Origin: Methylotenera sp. | GTDB taxonomy: Bacteria > Pseudomonadota > Gammaproteobacteria > Burkholderiales > Methylophilaceae | Length of the DNA: 64,000 bases | NCBI GenBank assembly: GCA_002928535.1 | Contig: PERG01000011.1 | Coordinates: forward strand, 1 to 64,000 | Reading direction: 5' to 3' | Part shown: one piece after another, positions 1 through 8,817 of the stretch | Layout of the letters: each line of letters begins with the position of its first letter | Position numbering within the stretch: position 1 is the stretch's first letter | Translations under genes and position numbers: made by a program | Notes under the pieces: model-generated | What the model was told of the DNA's origin: nothing | What the model saw: only the letters and a program-made list of their open reading frames with translations | Database searches by the model: none

Positions 1-131
1 AAATTCCTTTTCTGTGTTCGTTAGTTACGGACATTTCTAATAATTTACATTAAATCCTAGCAACAACTTTAACCCCTGTAAAGCAATTTTATTTACAATT
101 TGTTACTAAATATTTTAAATATTCTTTAAAG

Positions 132-161
132 TTCGCAGGGATCAGCGTAGCAATTTATAAT
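132..161 (+). promoter_or_regulatory. Candidate sigma70 promoter for the PBP1A gene
   Basis: A perfect TATAAT hexamer lies at 156-161. Eighteen bases upstream, at 132-137, is TTCGCA, which matches four of six bases of the -35 consensus. Transcription would start near 168, leaving a short leader before the ATG at 196. The rest of 1-195 is AT-rich and shows no convincing gene. The assignment is by consensus only. Confidence 0.45.
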
Positions 162-195
162 AGCAGGACATTAATTAATAGAATCGTCCAATTCC

Positions 196-2652
196 ATGAC
201 TCCAAATAAATGGTGGCACTATTTTCTACTTGCACTCGTCGTAGGTGCCTTATCACTTACTGCGTTAGTGGCTATAGCCGCTGCTTTAATTTATCCCGCA
301 TTGCCCTCCTTAGATGCACTGACTGATTATCGGCCTAAGTTACCCTTAAGAGTCTATTCGGAAGATGGCTTCTTGATTAGTGAGTTTGGTGAGGAGCGTC
401 GCGCCTATGTAAAGATTGAAAATGTACCGCAAAACATGAAAGACGCAGTTATAGCGATTGAAGACCGTCGCTTTTACCAACACGGCGGGATCGATACTAA
501 AGGCATCATGCGGGCGATTGTGAATAATTTATCCGGTGGAGCCAGAGAAGGTGCAAGTACCATCACCATGCAAGTAGCACGTAACTTCTTTTTAACTAGC
601 GAACGTAACTATAAACGTAAAATCAATGAAGCCCTATTAGCCCTTAAAATCGAACACAGCTTAAGCAAAGACAAGATTCTGGAACTGTACATCAACCAGA
701 TTTATTTAGGTCAGCGCGCCTATGGCTTTGCGGCAGCTTCTCAAGTTTATTATGGCAAGCCTTTAGAAAAACTAAATTTAGCTGAAACAGCATTATTAGC
801 CGGATTACCTAAAGCGCCTTCTAGTTACAATCCGTTTGTAAATCCTAAACGCGCCATTCAACGTCAAAAAGAAGTGCTGCATGATATGTATCGCTTTGGC
901 TTTATTAAGGAAGCGACTTATCAACAAGCGTTGAAACAGCCACTTCGTTTTAAAGCTTCTAAGCAATCTAGAGATCTAGACGCAGAATACGTAGCTGAAA
1001 TTGTGCGCCAAAGCTTATATGCCAAATATCATGATGATATTTATTCAAGTGGCTTGAAGGTTTATACGACGATTCGCAAAGCTAACCAAGAAGCTGCCAA
1101 TGCAGCCATTCGTGAGGGCATTATCGATTACGACCTTCGCCATGGCTATCGTGGCCCTGAAAAACAGTTAGGTCAGGATATCGTTGCTTCTAATGAAAGT
1201 ATGGATAAAGCACTTGATGAGATTGAAGTGCTGAATGGTTTAGTACCCGCCATTATCACGGAAATTGCTCCTAAAAAAGTGATCGTACGCGCAAAAAATG
1301 GCTTAGATTTAACAATTACGGGCAAAGATTTGGCTTTAGTAGATAAGACTTTGACACATAAAGATCCTAAAAAGCGTCTCTTAAAGCCAGGGGCTTTGGT
1401 ACGGGTTTTTAAACGTAGCGAAGATCGTTGGCAGATCGTTCAGTTACCCCAAATTGAAGCTGCCCTCGTGGCATTAGACCCTCAGAACGGAGCTGTACGC
1501 GCATTGGTAGGCGGTTTCGATTTCAACAAAAATAAATTCAATCATGCCACTCAAGCTTGGCGCCAACCTGGCTCCAGCTTTAAACCTTTTGTATATTCTG
1601 CCGCTCTGGAAAAAGGCTATACCCCTGCTTCTATTATTGAAGACTCGCCATTAAACTTTTCAGCAAATGAAACAGGCAATAAAGCCTGGGCGCCACAAAA
1701 CTTTGACAGCACTTTTGATGGCCCGATTCGCATGCGGCAAGCCCTGGTCAAGTCCAAAAATATGGTATCGATCCGGATCTTGCAAGCAATCGGGGTGAAT
1801 TATGCCCAGGATTACATCACCCGTTTCGGTTTTTCGCCGAAGAACCATCCTGCCTATTTAACCATGGCACTTGGCGCTGGCTCGACGACAGTCTGGCAAA
1901 TGGCAGATGCTTATGCTGTATTTGCCAACGGCGGCTACCGTATTAAACCTAATTTGATCGCAAAAATAGTAGATCAAAACGGTAAAGTGCTGATGCAAAC
2001 GCATTTTACCCAAGCTGGCAAGGATGCACCGCGTGTTATTGATGCGCGCAATGCGTTCATCATGACTTCAATGATGCAAAGCGTGGTTAGGCATGGCACT
2101 GCCATGCGTGCATTAAGGCTTGGACGGGCCGATATTGCTGGGAAAACAGGCACCACCAATGACCATTATGATGCCTGGTTCACGGGTTTTAGCCCCAAGC
2201 AGGTCGCTGTGGCATGGGTAGGCTATGACAAACCGCAGTCACTGGGCAGGACTGAAACGGGCGGAGCGGCAGCATTGCCAATATGGATTCGTTATATGGC
2301 CACTGCATTGCGCAGCTTCCCCGATGTAGATCCAATAGTGCCAGAGGGAATCAGCGCAATTAAAATTGATCCGGTGACGGGCACACGGACAGATGAAGAT
2401 GATAGTGAAGGCATTTATGAGTATTTCTATCATGAGAATCCACCCCCCGATAGCCCTTCTTTCTTCTCTGAGCTCTTTGGAGGTTCGGACGATGAAGAGA
2501 TCGATGATCCTGAAGCGGATGCCGAACAGCCTCCACCGTCTGAAAGCACTTTCTCACCTTTGCTGCCTAACCGGGCACCGCCTCAACCGTTACCGCCAAA
2601 GGTGATTAGAGAACCTCAACCCAATCCTCTAAAACCTACTAATCCAGGTTAA
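196..2652 (+). CDS. mrcA: Penicillin-binding protein 1A (bifunctional glycosyltransferase/transpeptidase)
   Basis: This class A PBP polymerises lipid II glycan strands and cross-links the stem peptides at the inner membrane. A single N-terminal transmembrane anchor spans about residues 8-33. The GT51 domain follows, with EDRRFYQHGG at 89-98 and GASTITMQ near 119-126. The transpeptidase domain has the SxxK motif in GSSFKPF (catalytic Ser near 460), an SKN motif, and KTGT near 650. The last ~70 residues are acidic and then proline-rich, which is common for the disordered tail of this family. At 818 aa it has normal length. The upstream neighbour lies outside the window; in related bacteria this gene is often divergent from pilMNOPQ, which cannot be checked here. 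Confidence 0.96.
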   Translation: MTPNKWWHYFLLALVVGALSLTALVAIAAALIYPALPSLDALTDYRPKLPLRVYSEDGFLISEFGEERRAYVKIENVPQNMKDAVIAIEDRRFYQHGGIDTKGIMRAIVNNLSGGAREGASTITMQVARNFFLTSERNYKRKINEALLALKIEHSLSKDKILELYINQIYLGQRAYGFAAASQVYYGKPLEKLNLAETALLAGLPKAPSSYNPFVNPKRAIQRQKEVLHDMYRFGFIKEATYQQALKQPLRFKASKQSRDLDAEYVAEIVRQSLYAKYHDDIYSSGLKVYTTIRKANQEAANAAIREGIIDYDLRHGYRGPEKQLGQDIVASNESMDKALDEIEVLNGLVPAIITEIAPKKVIVRAKNGLDLTITGKDLALVDKTLTHKDPKKRLLKPGALVRVFKRSEDRWQIVQLPQIEAALVALDPQNGAVRALVGGFDFNKNKFNHATQAWRQPGSSFKPFVYSAALEKGYTPASIIEDSPLNFSANETGNKAWAPQNFDSTFDGPIRMRQALVKSKNMVSIRILQAIGVNYAQDYITRFGFSPKNHPAYLTMALGAGSTTVWQMADAYAVFANGGYRIKPNLIAKIVDQNGKVLMQTHFTQAGKDAPRVIDARNAFIMTSMMQSVVRHGTAMRALRLGRADIAGKTGTTNDHYDAWFTGFSPKQVAVAWVGYDKPQSLGRTETGGAAALPIWIRYMATALRSFPDVDPIVPEGISAIKIDPVTGTRTDEDDSEGIYEYFYHENPPPDSPSFFSELFGGSDDEEIDDPEADAEQPPPSESTFSPLLPNRAPPQPLPPKVIREPQPNPLKPTNPG

Positions 2653-2664
2653 TGAGTTATTATT

Positions 2665-3294
2665 ATGGCAAAAGAAAACTTGGCACAATTGCGACAGCGA
2701 ATTGCCCAACATGCTGCGCGTATGATGGCAGAGGACGGCATATCCGATTTTGCGTATGCCAAGAAAAAAGCTGGACGCTTATTAGGGGCGATGGACAATA
2801 GTATTCTGCCTTCCAACAGCGAAATTGAAGACGAGATCAAACTCTATAATGTCCTTTATTTGAGCGAAGAGCATCCTGGCAACCTGCTGGCATTACGTAA
2901 AAATGCCCTATTTACCATGCAGTTACTGGAACGGTTTAATCCCTATTTAACTGGCGCCGTGTTGGATGGTACTGCAGGCTTAGGCAGTGAAACCCACATT
3001 CATTTATTTGCCGACAGCATGAAGGAACTGGAAATGTTTCTGTTGAATCAGGACATTCCGTTCGATATTAACGAAAAATCCTATCGGGTAATAAATGACG
3101 GTAAGCGGGATAAAAAGGGTGACCATCGTAAAAATGTGCCGGTATTTACACTGGAAACAGACACTGGGTTGATTAAGTTAAGCGTGTTTGAATCAGATGA
3201 TATCCGTATTGCCACGAAGCGCGCTGCCGATGGCAGCAATGCTGAGCGCGCCAATATTGAAGATGTAAATGCGTTGATTCAGAGCAGTGATTAG
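2665..3294 (+). CDS. Conserved hypothetical protein, possible nucleotidyltransferase-like fold
   Basis: This is a 209-aa soluble protein without signal peptide or membrane segment. The N-terminal third is helical and basic and contains the phrase RMMAEDGISDFAYAKKKA. The central part, about residues 85-125, reads like a strand-loop-strand with LTGAVLDGTAG followed by an acidic strand and a helix, loosely resembling the GS-x-D region of nucleotidyltransferases; that resemblance is my inference. I recall similar proteins in other Betaproteobacteria, sometimes labelled UDP-N-acetylmuramate-alanine ligase; nothing here supports that activity, since there is no P-loop and no Mur ligase motif. It follows PBP1A by 12 bases and its stop codon directly abuts the hemB stop codon on the other strand. 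Confidence 0.8.
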   Translation: MAKENLAQLRQRIAQHAARMMAEDGISDFAYAKKKAGRLLGAMDNSILPSNSEIEDEIKLYNVLYLSEEHPGNLLALRKNALFTMQLLERFNPYLTGAVLDGTAGLGSETHIHLFADSMKELEMFLLNQDIPFDINEKSYRVINDGKRDKKGDHRKNVPVFTLETDTGLIKLSVFESDDIRIATKRAADGSNAERANIEDVNALIQSSD

Positions 3295-5089
<1,795 letters not shown>

Positions 5090-5111
5090 AAAAAATTAAG
5101 CTAACGTTAAA

Positions 5112-5567
5112 TTATTGGTATTTTTTGCCCTGCAGCATAACCCAGCCTGGTGTGTGTCTGCCCTGCGGATCCCGGTGTGTCCAATGCACAATGCCCCCTT
5201 TTGGGTTATACACGTATTCGCCATTGAATGACACTATGTCACCCACTTTCAAAGGCAGTCTTTCCGCTAAATCAATGTTATGCGCGAATAACAATGTTTG
5301 CTGAGCATTAATGCGCACCAGAAACTTCTGATGTCGTGCGCCTTTTTGATCATCCGGCAAGAGTTTTGTCACGATGCCATGACCACTGACCTGGACATCA
5401 CTTAACTTTTTTGCATACGCAGCTTCTACACTTGCATTTGCATTTTCTGCTTCTGAGCTAGTGAGCTGCGATACCGCAGATACGTCAGGAGGCGCGGCCT
5501 CACAAGCATTAAGCAGTAAGGCTAAGCTAATTAATAAACAGCGCAGCAATAAATAACGTTGGTTCAA
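5112..5567 (-). CDS. DUF3465-type lipoprotein of unknown function
   Basis: The 151-aa protein begins with a lipoprotein signal: basic start, hydrophobic run, then lipobox LNAC with Cys at residue 22. After a low-complexity linker the core (about 58-151) has the phrases SGHGIVTKLLPDD, HQKFLVRI, FAHNIDLAERLPLK, GEYVYNPKGGIVHWTH and GRHTPGW. I recognise these as DUF3465, whose function is unknown to me. The pattern suggests a small beta-barrel, OB-like domain, but that is inference. It sits between trpD (8 bases) and trpC (22 bases) in the same direction, although a membrane-anchored lipoprotein has no obvious part in tryptophan synthesis. Confidence 0.85.
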   Translation of the reverse strand: MNQRYLLLRCLLISLALLLNACEAAPPDVSAVSQLTSSEAENANASVEAAYAKKLSDVQVSGHGIVTKLLPDDQKGARHQKFLVRINAQQTLLFAHNIDLAERLPLKVGDIVSFNGEYVYNPKGGIVHWTHRDPQGRHTPGWVMLQGKKYQ

Positions 5568-5575
5568 GGCAAAAC

Positions 5576-6607
5576 TCAGACAGTTGCTGCAACTGCATTG
5601 GTCATGGCAACCAACTGATCAAGCTTGCGTTTTGCCTCACCGTTATCAATACTTTCAGCGGCCTTATGGATGCCTTGTTGCAAGGTATCGGTTAATCCAG
5701 CCACATAGATAGCGGCCCCAGCATTCAGTAAAACAATATCGCGCGCAGGGCCAGGTTTAGCCGCCAGCACATCTAAAATCATTGCTTTGGAAGCCTGTGC
5801 ATCGGCTACCTGAATACTGGCAAGCGCATGCAAACCCAGACCGAATTGCTGCGGGTTCAGCACATATTCATGCACTTGGCCATTTTTCAGTTCCGCCACA
5901 TAAGTGTCGCCAGAAAAAGAGATTTCGTCCATGCCATCCGCGCCACATACCACCATGACATGCTCGCTACCTAACTGCTGCAACACTTTGGCTAATTTAG
6001 CTGTTAAAGCTGCGGAGAATACCCCCATGACCTGGCGTTTTGCACCGGCCGGATTAGTCAGTGGCCCAAGCAGGTTGAATAGCGTGCGAATGCCTAATTC
6101 ACGGCGTACCGGCGCAGCATGTTTCATTGCACTATGATGGTTAGGCGCGAACATGAAACCGACACCAAGCTGATTCACACAATCTGCCACTTGTGCTGGC
6201 GTCTGATTGACATTAACGCCCAAAGCCTCAAGCACATCTGCACTACCACAGGTTGAGGACACTGAGCGGCCGCCATGCTTAGCTACGCTAGCACCTGCAG
6301 CCGAAGCAACAAATGCACTGACTGTCGAAACATTAAACGTCTGGATACCATCCCCGCCGGTACCACAAGTATCGACTAGATACTGGCGTTTTGCGATTTC
6401 TACTTTGGTCGATAATTCGCGCATGACAGTTGCCGCAGCGGCGATTTCATCGACGGTTTCGCCTTTGATACGTAGTGCCACTAGCAAGGCTGAAATTTGT
6501 GCTGGCGTGAGCTCACCGCCCATTACCTGGCCCATCATGTCCAGCATCACTGGCGGACTTAGATCTTGTCCACTGACCAGCATATTCAGGGTTTGGGAAT
6601 AAGACAC
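5576..6607 (-). CDS. trpD: Anthranilate phosphoribosyltransferase
   Basis: TrpD transfers the phosphoribosyl group of PRPP to anthranilate. The 343-aa protein has the family length. It carries the PRPP and diphosphate loop VDTCGTGGDGIQTFNVST, then KHGGRSVSSTCGSADVLEALG, the anthranilate-site region FMFAPNHHSAMKHAAPVRRELGIRT (shown here only as a landmark, split over two helices), and FNLLGPLTNPA. The start codon is GTG, one base after the trpG stop codon, so the two genes are probably translationally coupled. A DUF3465 lipoprotein gene follows after 8 bases. Confidence 0.97.
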   Translation of the reverse strand: MSYSQTLNMLVSGQDLSPPVMLDMMGQVMGGELTPAQISALLVALRIKGETVDEIAAAATVMRELSTKVEIAKRQYLVDTCGTGGDGIQTFNVSTVSAFVASAAGASVAKHGGRSVSSTCGSADVLEALGVNVNQTPAQVADCVNQLGVGFMFAPNHHSAMKHAAPVRRELGIRTLFNLLGPLTNPAGAKRQVMGVFSAALTAKLAKVLQQLGSEHVMVVCGADGMDEISFSGDTYVAELKNGQVHEYVLNPQQFGLGLHALASIQVADAQASKAMILDVLAAKPGPARDIVLLNAGAAIYVAGLTDTLQQGIHKAAESIDNGEAKRKLDQLVAMTNAVAATV

Positions 6608-6608
6608 A

Positions 6609-7172
6609 CTAGGCTTTCAGGAAATTATTCAATAGATCGTGACCGTGTTCGGTCAAGATCGATTCCGGGTGAAACTGTACACCTTCGATCGCCAGTGTTT
6701 TATGGCGAACCCCCATAATCTCGCCATCCTCTGTCCAAGCTGTAATTTCCAGGCAATCCGGTAGCGTTTCACGCTCAATCACCAATGAGTGGTAACGCGT
6801 GGCAGTATAGGGATTGGTCAGGTCTTTAAACACACCAACATTATTGTGATGAATGAGCGAGGTTTTACCATGCATAAGCTGTTTGGCATGGATGATATTG
6901 CCACCGAACGCCTGGCCAATGCTCTGATGGCCTAAACAAACACCTAATAGAGGGATTTTGCCCGCAAATTCCTTGATGAGCGGCACACTAATGCCCGCTT
7001 CATTAGGTGTACATGGACCAGGTGAAATGACGATTTTTTCTGGCTGCATGGTATTAATCTGTTCCAGCGTAATTTCATCATTACGATGCACTTGCACATC
7101 CTGGCCCAGCTCCCCTAAATACTGTACCAAGTTATAGGTAAAGGAATCGTAATTGTCTATCATCAGCAACAT
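6609..7172 (-). CDS. trpG: Anthranilate synthase component II (glutamine amidotransferase)
   Basis: TrpG supplies ammonia from glutamine to TrpE. The 187-aa class I amidotransferase starts [20 protein letters not shown], has the oxyanion strand [15 protein letters not shown], the nucleophile elbow [15 protein letters not shown] with its catalytic Cys, and the His-Glu pair in [14 protein letters not shown]. It opens the trpG-trpD-DUF3465-trpC-hemB run. Its partner trpE is about 6.8 kb away at 13.9-15.4 kb, separated by three signalling genes. trpG must therefore use its own promoter in 7173-7338 or read-through from the GGDEF gene. I found no clear promoter consensus there. Confidence 0.97.
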   Translation of the reverse strand: MLLMIDNYDSFTYNLVQYLGELGQDVQVHRNDEITLEQINTMQPEKIVISPGPCTPNEAGISVPLIKEFAGKIPLLGVCLGHQSIGQAFGGNIIHAKQLMHGKTSLIHHNNVGVFKDLTNPYTATRYHSLVIERETLPDCLEITAWTEDGEIMGVRHKTLAIEGVQFHPESILTEHGHDLLNNFLKA

Positions 7173-7338
7173 AATGTTATCTATCTACTTTTTAAGCTAA
7201 GCAACTGGTTTCAAATTTACTGTGACCTAGTGCAACACCTAAGACAGCAATCCTTAAGGGCGCTACCTTTAGATTTTTAGTCGGAATCATGAGGACATGT
7301 ATTATCTCACAGAGTACCAGGCATTAAAAACCGCGAGA

Positions 7339-8619
7339 CTACAGCGCTTCACTCGTTTGTAGGTCTGAATAAAGTTTACAGGTATTCTTACCACTTTTTT
7401 TCGCCAGGTACATGGCTTCATCTGCTTTGTTTAATAAAGTTTCCGAATCGGTTCCATCGTCCGGGTACATTGCAATCCCGATACTGCCACCCACCCTGGC
7501 GACACTGCCGCCTAAGCTGAAAGGCTTACAAAGCGTTTCAATGAGTTTATTCGCCACCATTTGTGCATTCTCTTGGTTGCCGACATTGTTCAAAATAAAG
7601 GTAAACTCATCTCCTCCAATGCGGGCTAGCACATCGGAGCCTCGCGTCACTTCGAGCAATCGGCCGGCAACTTCCTGCAAAAGCAAATCGCCATTGGCAT
7701 GACCAAAATTATCATTGACTTCTTTAAATCCATCCAAATCCATGAACAATAAGGCTACTTTGAAGGCATTTCGCTTAGCTAATGGAATAGCGTACTCCAA
7801 CCGCTCCAGAAAAAGCGCACGGTTAGGCAACCCCGTCAGGTAATCATGATGCGCAGCATGGCGGGTAGCTTCTTCTACAATTTTGCGCTGTGTAATGTCA
7901 CGCGCAATACAGACAAAGTAGCGTTGCCCGTTCAGGACCATTTCTGAAGTAGACAGCTCTAATGGAAAGCGCTGCCCGTTTGCGCGCTTGGCAGAGAGCT
8001 CATAACCACAAACCCCGATCAATACGAACTCCCGTGAACGTAGAAAGCGGTTGATGAAGGCATCATCCCCACTTTCCACCATATCCGGCATCAGGACCTG
8101 AATGCTTTTCCCAATGATTTCATCTTGTGCGTAACCAAATATTTGCTCTGCCGCTGGATTAAATCCTTGGATTTCCCCTTTATCGTTAAACGTGATGATG
8201 CCATCCAGTGCGTTATAAATGATGGCGTTTAATTGGACCTGGCTACTTTCAAGCTCCTCTCTGATACGCTTGAGGTTCATGACAATTTGCCAGAACAATT
8301 TAGCTTCCAAACCGTCCGTTACTTTCTTACCGCTAAAAACCTCTCCGGCGGTTTTGGCCACTTTATCGTCGTGGGTAAGATTGTAGATAATACAATCCGG
8401 CTGGTCTTTACACGCCAGAAAAGCTTGTCTGGTATTAGTAAAAGTAGGAATCTCATAAAACTGCGCCAGTTGTATACCAGCTGCGGCAGGATCTTTATCT
8501 ACCACCGCAATCACTTCTACCAATTGATCTTCTAAAAACAATTCAAGCAAGGCGAAACCGCCGCGCCCTGCGCCAACGATGATGACTGGCTGTCCGTGTG
8601 ATTTACGTACCATATGCAC
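7339..8619 (-). CDS. Rossmann-PAS-GGDEF diguanylate cyclase
   Basis: This 426-aa protein probably makes c-di-GMP. Residues ~11-110 form a Rossmann-like unit with the dinucleotide-type loop VGAGRGGFALLELF and an acidic end to the second strand (VIAVVDKD). A short helix leads to a PAS domain (~130-255; NALDGIITFNDKGEIQGFNPAAE...). The cyclase domain (~265-420) has DYLTGLPNR, an intact GGDEF in RIGGDEF near residue 333, and an RxxD (RGSD) five residues before it, the usual position of the inhibitory I-site. No membrane segment or EAL domain is present. The Rossmann unit suggests a redox or nucleotide input, which is inference. It is divergent from the GspE-type ATPase gene. Confidence 0.9.
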   Translation of the reverse strand: MHMVRKSHGQPVIIVGAGRGGFALLELFLEDQLVEVIAVVDKDPAAAGIQLAQFYEIPTFTNTRQAFLACKDQPDCIIYNLTHDDKVAKTAGEVFSGKKVTDGLEAKLFWQIVMNLKRIREELESSQVQLNAIIYNALDGIITFNDKGEIQGFNPAAEQIFGYAQDEIIGKSIQVLMPDMVESGDDAFINRFLRSREFVLIGVCGYELSAKRANGQRFPLELSTSEMVLNGQRYFVCIARDITQRKIVEEATRHAAHHDYLTGLPNRALFLERLEYAIPLAKRNAFKVALLFMDLDGFKEVNDNFGHANGDLLLQEVAGRLLEVTRGSDVLARIGGDEFTFILNNVGNQENAQMVANKLIETLCKPFSLGGSVARVGGSIGIAMYPDDGTDSETLLNKADEAMYLAKKSGKNTCKLYSDLQTSEAL

Positions 8620-8817
8620 CCTGTTATTATTTACTGTATGCGATTGATCGTAATTATGATTTTTAAATATGCTGAAATTAATATATTACGACACGAGTTT
8701 GGTAGGATACTAGCGAGGTTTGAATTTGTATAGAAGTTGCTCATAAACAAAAGTCCGTTTACTGTGTCAAACAGCACCACGCTTCAATAACATCCAATAA
8801 TAGCTCTATTATTTAAA

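Noticed and set aside
8620-8817. Possible small ORF or RNA gene between the GGDEF gene and the ATPase gene
   Set aside because: Only a 31-codon chance frame without ribosome site; no tRNA-like or stable fold could be drawn.
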